From: Orobanche coerulescens
Taxonomy: Eukaryota; Streptophyta; Magnoliopsida; Lamiales; Orobanchaceae
Direction: 5' to 3'
Length of the DNA: 64,000 nucleotides
Assembly: GCA_033398695.1 (NCBI GenBank)
Contig: CM065811.1
Coordinates: 119,560,001-119,624,000 of the forward strand
Part shown: piece after piece, positions 45,221 through 56,483 of the stretch
Layout: every line of letters begins with the position of its first letter
Numbering within the stretch: position 1 is the first letter of the stretch
Notes under the pieces: model-generated
Told to the model about the DNA's origin: nothing
Seen by the model: the letters and a program-made list of their open reading frames with translations, nothing else
The model's database searches: none
Position numbers and translations under genes: made by a program

Positions 45221-47162
45221 CTATCCACACTTACGTTGGAGTCTCAGTGTGAATGCATACAAGGATAAGAGAACACCTTTCAACTTCGCCTTGGCTATAT
45301 CATCGATCAAGTTGCCGTCACCATCAAATTTTGCAGGAGGCTGAAATGCGTTCAGGAAAAACTCAGGCTTATTGATGAAATGAAGATCAAGGTAAACCCC
45401 TGTTTGACGGAGATGATATTGAGACTGGCCACCGCCGAAACCTCCTCCAGCACTCACAATTGCAGCTACTTTGTCGGCCCAAACATTTGGGGGCCTGGAA
45501 GCCCAATCAATTGCATTTTTCAGAGGTCCTTGTAAAAACAGAAAGTTACTAACAAGCAGCACTGCACGGCTTTAGTATTAACTTGACCAAGTGAAGATGA
45601 TTATTCAGATATCTCCCAAAGAACTGGTGGAACTGTTGATAACAGACCATAGTGGACCTTAACAGAACTCATATACCAAGTTTCCACCTAGAAATCATTT
45701 GGAAGTTTTTAAGATGCACATTCCTAAACTTTCTATTCAGAACCAATAACTTATTTCTCTCATTCTTTTTTCCTTTCAATTCTTCAATGAGATACCCAAG
45801 AAAAAGTTATAGCATTTCATTACGGTGATGCAAGTTAGATGCCTAGGAAGCCATAACGATGGTTGCTTCCATTTTTTGTATTATTTACCGATTAAATACA
45901 ACTGTAAAACATTGGAAAGATGTGAAGTCCGAAACTCAAACTAGATACTGTAAAGCATATTCATCATCAGTTTATCAAAAACTCCAATTACCTCTTTGAC
46001 TATCAAGAACTGATTTCAATGATGCGTGATAGGGACTTATTTTCCATTAACTTCCTTATTAATATATATTTATACTGGTGGATTAGGATTCAGGATAAAT
46101 AGGAGGAGGGGGAGTAATTTGCCACGAGGACAGACCACTACGAGAATTAGCTGTTATATAAACCATGAATAATATCCTGCTCCTTGTCCCTAATTCCATT
46201 TTTCACATTACATAATAGAGTTGTTAAAGCAGGCATACATATACTACTAACATTTGGTGAATGCACCATATAATTTCACCATCCAACTCTAAAAGTTCAT
46301 TTGAATCCTCAATAAGCAAGACATGCATCAGAACTCTTTATAACCTGGTATTAATCATTAGGAAACAAAACAACAATATTACCATTAATTAGTATTAATA
46401 TGAAGAGTTTCAAATGAATAAAAATCAATTCATAGAAAAGGCAAATGCATAGCCCTCATAAAAAAAAAAAACAGACATAAACATTTTATGAGTTTAATTG
46501 AGATAAAAGTTTCGGATTTAGCACCAGAGACAGAGTAGTTGTACTCTGGTGAAGCGAAGAGTATGCTATCAGCAGAAAGGATCTTCCGCCTAAACGCCTC
46601 CACAACCGGTCGGTAAGTCCCATTCACCTCAAGATCTGTGTTGAGAAATGGTAATGGTGATATGTCGACATACTCCATCTCCAAACCATTGATTGCACTT
46701 GATAAATCCATGGCTGAGTATTGATCGATTCAGGCAACAGCAACAGAAAAAAAAATTAGAGAAGGGGAAAAAGGCGGCAAAAAAGCAGTTACAGAAATCA
46801 AATGTAAATTTCAGTTCCTTCAACGAGAGAAGACAAACAAACAAAAAAAAAATATAACGTCGAGTGTCCAGATGTAAGCATTCTGGAATGCGAAAATAGT
46901 TACTAAATGAAGCATGAGCAGAAAGTACTACACGAAGATGGAGCAGCAAAAGCTCAAAAATTGTGTTACTAGTTAAATCGAAATTCGAGCAAGGAACAAC
47001 CAACAAAGCACAATGTCCAACAACTCCATGCAGAACTACAAAAAATAGGGGAAAAAAGATCTTACCGGCACGGAGGAGGCCGCGATTGTAGGAACCTTTG
47101 CGGAGGGAACCGCAGAGAGCAGCAACTTTGATGACTTGAGAAGGTGCTGAGACCGCCGCCAT
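45221..47162 (-). CDS. NQR: NADPH:quinone oxidoreductase (FMN-dependent, flavodoxin-like)
   Basis: Three exons on the minus strand: 47162-47066 (start codon in a CCATGG context), 46713-46525 and 45528-45221, total 594 nt, 197 residues, close to the usual 196. Donors and acceptors are GTAAG/CTCAG and GTGCTA/TACAAG. Exon 1 encodes AALCGSLRKGSYNRGLLRA, the FMN-phosphate loop. Exon 2 has EYVDISPLPFLNTDLEVNG and ILFASPEYNYSVS. Exon 3 has LKNAIDWASRPPNVWADK and the GGGFGGGQSQYHLRQ loop. The enzyme reduces quinones by two electrons using NAD(P)H and protects against redox cycling; the plant protein is soluble. The last codons (RLQRKCG) coincide with a good donor (AACGTAAGT near 45234), so a short further exon giving another C-terminus is possible. 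Clearly a host gene. Confidence 0.93.
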
Positions 47163-47507
47163 GGATTCTGTCTTCTCTACGGCAAAGTCAAAAACAAAAA
47201 TTTTTAATCGGACAATTAGAACATAGCTCAATGAATACACTATAAACACCAAAAAAGGGCTTGCTGAATACGATCGTAGTTTCATGGTGTTTGGGTATGC
47301 TCTCGAATGCTAGGATGTTGAATGAGGGCATTATATTTGTAATTATGTAAATTATTAATATAAAATAATGAATGTTTCTTTATTTACCTGTAGTTACTGA
47401 TATTTCTAACTCGTAAATATACATATAAAAACTAATCACAGATTTGAGAAAGAAATGCTCCACTCTTATTGGATAAGGGTCAAGACGGAAATGTTTACAC
47501 CTAAAAT
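47163..47507 (-). promoter_or_regulatory. Remaining upstream region of NQR
   Basis: Only about 345 bp separate the NQR start codon from the RTE LINE fragment. No unambiguous TATA box was picked out. Any further upstream control sequence has been displaced by the LINE and LTR. Confidence 0.45.
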
Positions 47508-48133
47508 CAAATCAAACCAAACATACCCAAAGATATCCCGCCAGAGCAGGTGCAGGGAGGATAAGATGTCTGTGCACTACGCCCTACTTATTACTAGAGG
47601 AGGCTGCTTCCAAGACTTCAAACAAGCACAGAATCTTGTGTGATAAATACAAAAGAAAACATATGATTCGAAAAAGCTCGAGACCATACCTTAGCCCATG
47701 GCTTGATCCACATGGGACTTACCTAAGCGGAATTTGGCTACTTCACTCCCGATGAACGCTGCTCTAACAAAAGAGAGGTTGGCTCTGCGCACAGCTCCCT
47801 CAAATATACACCACACGCAAAGACAATAGGATAAAATATACAATAAAAGTAAAAATGCAATGCTCTAGGTCAAAGCTAACCGAGACAACCCAACCCTGAG
47901 GCTCTCAACTACAACACCGCTCCCTACAAAAGAGTCCACAACTCTGATCTGGCGCCTCCAAGCGCACCTATCAACAGTCATGGTCTCGGAAAGGTTTAAG
48001 GTCTTCAAATCTAATCTCAGTTGCTCCTCCCACGTTCTCCTCGGTCTGCCTCTCCTCCTCTCCCCGACAACCATTAAACTCTAGACCCTCCTCACCGGAG
48101 CAGATGCCTGCCTCCTGCGGACGTGGCCAAACT
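47508..48133 (-). mobile_element. RTE LINE 3' fragment (second copy)
   Basis: Same family as 19618-21785: shared 3' end, shared ATATGATTCGAAAAAGCTC block, and a C-terminal RT/thumb remnant encoding GRPRRTWEEQLRLDLKTLNL and DRCAWRRQIRVVD. It ends at 48133, where the Gypsy-type LTR begins inside GTGGCCAAA, so the LTR inserted into the LINE. Confidence 0.88.
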
Positions 48134-48704
48134 TGTAATATCCGCAATTTCGGATTTCGGTGATTTTCTTTTTTTTTTGGTGAGAGTCCGTTTTGACGAC
48201 TCGCTTGGGACCGATTCATCATTCTGAGAATGATTAATTCTGCACTTTTTGTCATCCGAGTTCGTTTCGGTGTCGTTTTGTTGAGTTCCGTACTTTTTAG
48301 CGACTTTTCCGCACTTGAGTTCGATTCTTGCGAATCTCGTTCGAAACTGCTATTTCGAGTTTCCCGTAAGTCCGTTTAACTTTGTTAGATGTGTTGTGAA
48401 CTTCGGTTTGGTTATTCGATCACGTATCATGATTTGCGGGCATTTTGGGCCATTTTGTATTTTACCCAAAGTTATGGGTATCCGTATCTGTAATTGTTGT
48501 CTCGACCCGTTTCTTGGTCGCGTATAATTAATTATTGCATTATGTTTTCATTTCGGGTCGTTGATGTCGTCCGCGAACTTTTCGTCGTGTTCGCCTGCGG
48601 CGTTTTGAAATCGAGTCGTCGAGCCCTCGTGTTCGAAAGACCGGCCGGACGGTTGCGGATCGGCCGGATGATTGCGGGCCGGTCGGACGGTGCGGTAGAA
48701 CCGC

Positions 48705-48995
48705 GAGCGCACGCTACGGTTGGAAGGTCGCGCGCGCTAACTGCAGGTGTAGCGACGCTATCGGCCGCTTTAACGACGCTTATCGGTGCAGACAGTGGAG
48801 TCTCGGGTTCTCGAATCGGTTAGGATCGGCAGTAGCGCACGCTATCGTGCGGCATTGCGCACGCTACGACCGGCTGTAGCGCGCTACGGCCGGAAGGCTG
48901 CGACGCTACTCGCCGAAGCCGCAGGGAAGTGTGGGCACTGGACTTCGGGCCTGGGCCGATAGCGCACGCTAGCTCGGCAGCCTAGCGCGCGCTAG
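48705..48995. repeat. 12-mer array in LTR A
   Basis: TAGCGCACGCTA and close variants (GCGCACGCTA, TAGCGCGCGCTA) recur between 48705 and 48995, in GC-rich DNA. The last copy is 12 bp upstream of the TATA box. Confidence 0.9.
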
Positions 48996-50070
48996 TCCGG
49001 CCCAGTATAAATGTGACAGAGCAGTCACATTTCCTCTCGTTTTTCATTTCCTTCCTTTTCTTTCCGCGACTGGCGATTCGGAGGTGGCGAAGCCATGTTT
49101 TTTAACAACAAATCCATGAAGTTCTTGAGTTCATAACATGAATCAATCATTCGTTATCATCCTTTGATCCAGCGAATCAAGGTAATCTTCCTTAGAACCC
49201 TAATTTCGTGAATTTGGGGTTTTTTGTATTTTTGTCCGATTCGTTCCGTGTTGTTGATTAATTCATGATGGGTATGATTAATCTTGGTAGTATTCTTGTG
49301 TTTAACATCATTTAATCCATTGTTCTTCGTCGAATCGAAGTATATTTCTTGATTTCCTTCGAATCGACTTTTTGGGGGATTTGTTCTCGATCTCGTTTTC
49401 CATCCGTTTTTGTTGGATAGATTGTGGTTAAATGATGTTGTTAAACATATTCTATGGATTGTATATCCATATTTCGACTTGGAATTCCATTTTCGTGTTT
49501 TGTCGGTACGAATCGTGTTCTTGGCCGTTTTGGGGAAAACACTTGAACTTTCGTCATTCGTTCTTTGAATTCAATGGCTTTGAGTCGTGTTATGGAATTC
49601 ATTTCATTTTTGTTCTTGTCCTTCGTAGTTTATGACTGCGAGTTGGCATTCAGTGGAGACGGCGGGTTCTTAGTCGGTTCGTGTCAACCTATTTCGGTCG
49701 ATTCTCCGCGTTGTTCTTATTCGAGGCAAGTACCTTGTCCATACTATTCTTGTTTTGTGGATATGATGATTGGTGATCATCTTGGTGTGTTTGTTTGTTT
49801 GTTTGAAATGAGTTTTCAAAAGAATTGGTTAGCCTTGTTAAAGGCCCTCTTTCAAAACCGTGTGTGTTTTGTGATTGGTGTGATTCGTGAACGAGTATGT
49901 GAATCTTATGGACATGTTTGGTGTTGATGATGCACTTGGTATTTGCGTGTGGACGTATATTGTTTCATTTCGGTGCATTGTGGTTTGACGTGTTGTTTTA
50001 CTAAGTGTTTGATGCCTCTGGGTGAATTGTTTGGATATCCTTGGTGTGATATGTTACTCGTGCTTGAGTT

Positions 50071-50690
50071 TGATTCGCTAGCCAGCTCGGGAGGGTCCTC
50101 CGAGGCCTCGAGTGGGATTCGTGGCTTCGTCCCGGTCCTAGGTGACGTGTGGTGCTTGTGTTGTTTTGTGATATGTTATTTGTGCATGATTGATTCGCTA
50201 GCCAGCTCGGGAGGGTCCTTCGAGGCCTCGAGTGGGATTCATGGCTTCGTCTCGGTCCTAGGTGACGTGTGCTGCTTGAGTATTTCGCTAGCCAGCTCGG
50301 GAGGGTCCGACGGGATCACGGAGTGGGATTTGTGGCTTCGTACCTGTCCTAGGCGATGTGAGTACGTGTTTTGTGAATGTGTTTGCTCACCTCGGGAGGG
50401 TTCGACGGGACCACGGAGGGAATTCCAATGGCTTCTACCTGGGTTCACGAGTGAAACTTCACCGCTACGTGTATATATTTTGTGATTGTTTTTCGCTCAC
50501 CTCGGGAGGGTCCGACGGGATCACGGAGGGAGTCCAATGGTATAGCCCTGGATTCACGAGTGCGGTTGCTTATGTTTTGTGAATGTGTTTGCTCACCTCG
50601 GGAGGGTTCGACGGGGCCACGGAGGGAATTCCATTGGCTTCGACCTGGATTCACGAGTGAAACTTCACGGGTGCGTGTGTATTTCATGTC
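50071..50690 (+). repeat. Six tandem units (~90-120 bp) in LTR A
   Basis: The core CTCGGGAGGG recurs at about 50086, 50206, 50296, 50391, 50501 and 50597, each followed by GTYCGACGGG or TCCGAGGCC-like text. ORFs across it (for example 49943-50485) reflect the repetition and are not taken as genes. Confidence 0.9.
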
Positions 50691-51425
50691 CGTCGAGGAC
50701 GCATGACGTGGGTTTTTAACCTTGTGTATTATGGTTGGTTTTATTTGCGAAAACAAAACCTTTGGGCTGTGACCCTGTTGATTTTTGGAAAGCGAAGGAT
50801 TCGGTAATCCTAAATTATTTCCTATTAAAACTCTGGATGGCAATTCAAACTGTTTTATAAATTGTTTTCCCTTGATTTGCGACCTTTCGGTTTTAGAATG
50901 TTTTACCAAACTCTTGCCTCGGGAAGTACTTTTCGCCACGTTTGGATTTTTGAGGATTCCTGATTATTGTTATTCGTGGAATGTGAATTGTATGGCTCGT
51001 ATTTGCACTTTATCCTTGCACTAGCAAAACAGTGGAGTTTTGCTAACCCCTGAGTATTCGGGGGGTGGATGTCTATTTTTGCATTCAGGTTTTGGAGCAT
51101 AACACAGGGTCGACACGAAGGATGATGAAAGATGATCGATACTAATCACATGAGGAACCGTACTTTGTTTATTGGTTCAGTTGTACTTTATTTTCCGCTG
51201 CTATATTTTTCCCATTGTACGGGTGTGGTTGTATTTTGACCCCTGCGTGGGCATGAGTTGTATTTGAGTTGTATGTATTTATTGAAAGACCAAATCGGTC
51301 TACTGAGTCATTTTAGCCTTAAAGGCATGGTTGAGTTGTTTTATGTTGTTACCAGCCTGGTAGATCCTTGAGTAAAGGTTCTACGGCGTGTAATATCCCT
51401 GAGCGGATTGGGGGTGTTACAAATA

Positions 51426-51436
51426 TGGTATCAGAG
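51426..51436 (+). promoter_or_regulatory. tRNA-Met primer binding site after LTR A
   Basis: TGGTATCAGAG just inside the LTR, showing that LTR A is a 5' LTR in plus orientation. Confidence 0.85.
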
Positions 51437-52081
51437 ATTTAGGTTGTGAAAACCTAGGCTGTCGGGTTAGTCGTGTTGTTTGAGTCTTGTTTCATCGGAT
51501 TTTATTTGACCGAGTCATGTCGCGACGCGTCGTCTGAGTTTGTTGGTCGTGATTAGTATCGTGGGGCGATCATCATCTTCGTGCGACCTGTGGATGTAAG
51601 TCTCCCTTCCTTGTGTTGTGCCTAGTGTGACACGAGCCATTTTTATGATTATTTGTTAAATGACGGAATCCTCTTAAGGATTTTGATTTCTTGATATGTG
51701 GTTATTTGACCCTCATATTTCGTTCATATGAGGAGTAGTGTTGCTGGATTGTGCATGTTTGACTTTATTTCTTTTATCCGCTGCGTGAGTTCTTTTGTAA
51801 TGGTTTTCGGTATTTTACCGACTGAGTTTTATTTCGAAAATCGATTCCATTAACCGAGTTTTTGATATTATGGTCTCGATCATTTTAGCGAAATTCTTAT
51901 GACGGTATTTAGTATTTTGTAAATGGCTTTTGTAAGTTTTTGAAATATTACCGTCATCGGCCTTTTTAACGTTGTAAATGGTTTCTAGCCTGGTGAGTTC
52001 CGGCGCGGGACCCATGGCGCTATAATGTTTCGTGTAATTACCTGAAATCTTCGGGCATTCTAGCCCATTGAATTATCTTTG
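51437..52081 (+). other. Leader of the LTR A element
   Basis: No coding domain is visible. The expected gag-pol does not follow; the sequence passes into an accessory-ORF remnant and then another LTR. Confidence 0.5.
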
Positions 52082-52372
52082 AATAGCTCCTTGACCTGGC
52101 GTCCGGCCAGTCTCCTTATTACAGCAGGTACACTGTCATCTAGTAGTGCTTCAGTCTCCCTTTCTCTCTCTAACCTCCATCTACTTCTAGCTTTACAATA
52201 CTCTTCCCCCTTTTTGGTATTATCAAGCTACATGACTTTACCATGAATATCCCGGAGAATATCCATAGATTCAGCCTACTTGTTCTGAATTTCTTTCATC
52301 GAGTCCACAAGACTTGCAACTGCTGTAGTCAGGTCATCAATCTTATAGTCATGGATATTGCATCTAGACCTG
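52082..52372 (-). pseudogene. Orphan remnant of a SIRE-type accessory ORF
   Basis: The minus strand reads KIDDLTTAVASLVDSMKEIQ, then AESMDILRDIHGKVM and DNTKKGEEYCKARSR with two stops. It parallels the coiled-coil part of the accessory ORF at 26875-28272 (SSLVERMTSIETKQDAALEI, then AKKGEEAREAARR). It has no LTR of its own, so it is a displaced fragment. Confidence 0.7.
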
Positions 52373-52377
52373 GTATA

Positions 52378-54522
52378 TGTAATATTCGATTGTAAATTCA
52401 TTCATTATCATTCCGTAAATTGTCACTCAGTAATTTTTTTCACTCATTGATAGTCATTCATCATTCATGTTCGTTCATTGTGTTCACCGTTTGGCGTATT
52501 TGGTACCTTGGATCAGTTATCATTCACCTTTCATCATTGTTTTAGATTCGAGTCGAGAATATTATCATTATCGTCGTTGTTGGCAGCCTGTGTGTGTTGA
52601 GTAGCACACGCTACATACTATTTATAGCGCGTGCTAATTGTGTACTGGTAGCACACGCTATCGGACTTCATTAGCGCATAATACTAGTGTATTTGTGGCA
52701 GGCAGTCCAGTAGACACTGGACTGAATTGGAGAATTGTAGCGCACGCTATGAGTTAGAATTAGCGTACGCTAGTTGTGGGTTGTAGCGCACGCTATCGCT
52801 TCATCAACTACGCAAACGTTTTGGAGACAGACAGTCCAGTAGGTACTGGACTGAAATGAGAAAATGTTAGCGCACGCTAAGCAATCAGTGTAGCGCGCGC
52901 TAAGGCTCGATCAGACTTTGGACAGTAGGTTCTGGACTCCAGTTGTTGGGTATCAAACATCAGTTAGCGCACGCTAATTTTGGGTAACGCACGCTAAGAG
53001 GAGGGTGTTAACACACGCTACCAAGTTCGTAGTGCACGCTAATGAGGCAGGTAAAACTCACTGGTCTACATGATACACCCGCTAGTGCACGCTAATATCA
53101 GGAGCTAGCCCGCGCTAAGCTGGGTTTAGTATAAATAGGAAAGTTTAGCCCCATTTTGTAATTTCTTCATCTCTCCTCCTTCCTTGGACGATTTTGGGCG
53201 ATTTTGGACGATTTGAGAAGATCTTTTCGAGCTGCAATCATATAGCATCATCTTCAGGCTTCTAGTCAGGATTAATAATCATTTAATCCTCTCCATCTCA
53301 CCAAATCAAGGTAAACATTTCTTGAATCTAGAATTGAGAGATTTGAGTGTTTTCCTTCTGATCTCTTCAAGTTATCTTGCTATTATGTTGGAATATGAAG
53401 AATATGTATTATCTACCTAGGATACATATGATTCCTACGGATTTGTTGGTATTTTTCGGAATTGTTGAGTATTTGGGGAATTATTCAAGAACCCTTGATG
53501 GTTGACTTTGGTAATTTTGGGGATTTCTGATTTGATGTTGTCGTAATCCCGAGTTGTGCATTCCTATTGGATTATTGATGTCATTGAAGATGTTTTGTTG
53601 GATTAAATCACTCGTTGGGAGGTTGGTGTTAGATATATTTGAGATTAGTCGTAAACAATTGGGGGTTGTTTACAACGTATTTGTTAGAATGCCCCAATGA
53701 GTTTGGATTGTTGTAGCGACTCTTTGAGTTGGTTGTAATCATGCTTGATTCATATATTTAAGAGCGTTGTTGGTAATTGTGTTATTCAAGGTTGTTCGAG
53801 CGGCCGATAATTCTTTTAAGGATGTTTGTTCGAGGAAGGACTTTTCTTCACCGGTATTTGTGTAAGTTAATTCTTACTTGGTTAAAAGGATACTCATTCC
53901 TTTTGTGGTTGTTCATTCATACATATAATTCATTCATAGTGTATCAATCATGTTGAGACTTATACTTATCAAACTAATCATTCAATTCATGAGGAACAAC
54001 TGTTCCAATTATTTCATTTGAAGCTATCACTCATTGCATCATTATTTCACATCGGTGAGTCATTCTTGACCCTTGTCGGATTTCTATTCATTATTATTCA
54101 TCATGGTCGATTTTGTTCGTGTGACCTTCTGGGATTGTATAGCGTTCCGGGTGGTATATGTGTGGAATTTTTAGTCGGGCACACTAAGGTCATTGTGTTT
54201 GTAGGGATCCAGACACATTGTACTGTGCAAACGGTAACCTGCCTCCGTGAGACTAATTAGGCCAAGTTTTGCGGGTGTTTATGCGAGACGTCGGGCACTC
54301 GGCAGTCTTGTGCACTTGCACATCCCATTCGTGGCGTACTATGATGCCCATCATTCAACTTGATTTCATAACTCATTCATGTGATTATTGTATTTTGTTC
54401 AACTCTTGAGGATTGTTGTTCTGTGTAACTGACCCCGTTGGGGGATATTGTTTTCAGGTCATGGAAATACAAAGGCATGGGAAGAGAACGTTGATGGCGA
54501 GGAGTCCCAATGATACTACTAG
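52378..54522 (+). repeat. Partial Gypsy-type LTR (LTR B)
   Basis: It starts TGTAATATTCG, carries a 12-mer array (52602-53117), a TATA box TATAAATAG at 53130 and a donor-like CAAGGTAAAC at 53309-53318. It is cut at about 54522 by the start of LTR C. No ORF in it is supported. Confidence 0.65.
52602..53117. repeat. 12-mer array in LTR B
   Basis: Roughly 15-20 copies of TAGCRCACGCTA, TAGCGCGTGCTA, TAGCGTACGCTA and TAACGCACGCTA, the last about 13 bp upstream of the TATA box. Confidence 0.92.
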
Positions 54523-56483
54523 TGTAATACCCTGATTTTTAGTATGTAATATCCGGAGTTTCAGTATAAATTTTTCGCGTTATTTTATCTGAGATGTACT
54601 GGATAGCTTGGTGTCTATACAGTATGGATAAAATAGATTGAGAACTGAGACAGCTGTATTGGTATAATTGTCGTATTTGGTCAATAATTACATTTGAGGA
54701 TATCGTGTATCAGGTTATCGTACTTTTGATATTGGGTATATCATATGGGAATGTTATCGAATTGAGTATATGTATTCAGTATGCCGTATGTTCGTATTCT
54801 GTATGTCGATACGTTGGACGAGAATAGCTGTAAATGGATAAGTACTGCCACGTTAGCGCACGCTACAATGTATGCCTAGCACACGCTAATATGTATGCTT
54901 AGCGCAAGATACGATGTATACTTAGCGCACGCTAAGAGGTTTGAATTGCGTACACTAAGGAGGACCCCTAACGTACGTAAGGCATTCTGGGTAAGGTTCG
55001 GAAGGTGGCCGGCAGGTAGGCCAGGCTAATTATTATCGGCATTTAGCGCACGTGAGTGCATATGGTTAGCGTACACTAATATCAGATTGGTCAAAAGGGA
55101 ATCTTGTCTTTGTCAGGTTACTTTCGGCGTGTGGACCCCTGGCATCTTCGGGGAAGGTGCAGAATGTCGGGTCAACGAGGAATAGCGCACGCTATTGTTG
55201 GAGAATAGCGCACGCTACTGGGCATTTCACTATAGTAAGTCAACGCCTATTTGCATACGCTATTACATGTACATTACGTATGTAAGATGATGTGCGAAGC
55301 AAGGCAGTAGCCCCTGGACTGCCCGATAGCGCACGCTATCAAGGAAGGATAGCGCACGCTATGGATGTAGCGCACGCTAAATACAAGTTTTAGCGCACGC
55401 TAGTAATGTGCAGTATATAAAGAGACAGCCGGGTGTTAAGATGCATTTTCGGCCATTCTTTCCCTTATTTCGATAGAGAAAATTCTTAGAAAGAAGTTTG
55501 AGGTTCCAAACACTTGAGTTGATCGTCCATAACAACATTGGAGTTTGGAAACGATTGGAAACGGATTCAACCTTGGGATTCAATCCATTCCTTCAAAGAG
55601 GTAATTACTCTTCACTTTGGGATTTCGTTTTGAATTGTATAGGATGTTCTTGAGTTGATAATCTTCATGTATATGAGCTGATGAGTACATGATTATGAGA
55701 TGGATTACTGAGTTATGTTGATGATATTGTTGATATGCGGATATTGATATGATTCGTGTGGTTTGGAATGTGTTGTTCTTCTTCAAGAGATATGTTGGTT
55801 AATATCTCCCTTCATTTCGGGTTTTGATCTTGTCATTATTAGTTACTTCGTATGATGATGATCATGCAAGTGATTATGATTCTTGGTTTATATGATATGA
55901 TTAAGAAGATTATATGTTGAAACGTTAGTAGAAATGAGATTTGGACACTTGTTTGGAAAGTAATGCGTATAAGGTTCGACTTTGGAAAATCGCCACTGAT
56001 TCTTCAAAACTCCAAAAATTTTGAAACATAACAATATGATAGAGCATCGAGTTATCTTTCTAATGGTTCAAACGGTGAGTTAATCGGAGTCCGGATGAGT
56101 GAGTTATGCTCAAAATGGCAAAAACTATATTGTCTGTATTCTGAGAACAGGTAGCGCACGCTATTGATGAAGTTAGCGTACGCTAACGTGCCTGGACGTA
56201 TTAAAACGTACAGCAGTCGGGAATTTCATTCCCCAACCCTTCCTACACGATCCCCTTTCGTCCCAAATCACCCAAACTCTATTTTTAACCCTAAACCTCA
56301 GATTTTGAGTTGGTTTATCAAGTGATAACGTCTAGGAAAGCTTGGAACAACGGATTATAACATCATTCTTGATTCTTTTGCCGGATTGAAGGTAATTGGC
56401 TTGAACTCTAATATTTTGCGATGTTTGAGATTCTTGATATATTTGGGTTATTTAGTTCGTATCGATGGCTAGAATCATATAAT
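54523..56483 (+). repeat. Partial Gypsy-type LTR (LTR C), with a second promoter-like module
   Basis: LTR-like starts TGTAATACCCTG (54523) and TGTAATATCCGG (54545) lie close together. A 12-mer array (54854-55402), a TATATAA box at 55414 and a donor-like AGAGGTAATT at 55600 follow. A further module with two 12-mers (56152, 56174), TATTAAAA near 56199 and AAGGTAATT at 56391 suggests part of another LTR. It is cut at 56484 by the Copia LTR. Confidence 0.6.
54854..55402. repeat. 12-mer array in LTR C
   Basis: TAGCGCACGCTA and variants at 54854 and repeatedly up to 55391-55402. The last copy is 12 bp upstream of the TATA box. Confidence 0.92.

Larger units (their letters stand above)
48134..51421 (+). 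repeat. Long Gypsy-type LTR (LTR A, 3.3 kb)
   Basis: It starts TGTAATATCCGC and ends GGGTGTTACA, followed after four bases by TGGTATCAGAG (tRNA-Met PBS). A TATA box (TATAAAT) lies at 49007-49013, preceded by CG-rich 12-mers, and a donor-like AAGGTAATC at 49180. A six-unit tandem array fills 50071-50690. Length and layout suggest a chromovirus (Tekay/Del-like) LTR; no coding domain is present to confirm it. Confidence 0.75.

Noticed and set aside
47865..48255. Separate small genes upstream of NQR
   Set aside because: The peptides match the RTE LINE C-terminus seen in the other copy at 19618-20400.
49943..50485. 180-codon ORF in LTR A
   Set aside because: It is the translation of the CTCGGGAGGG tandem units; equally long frames exist on the other strand, and no domain is visible.
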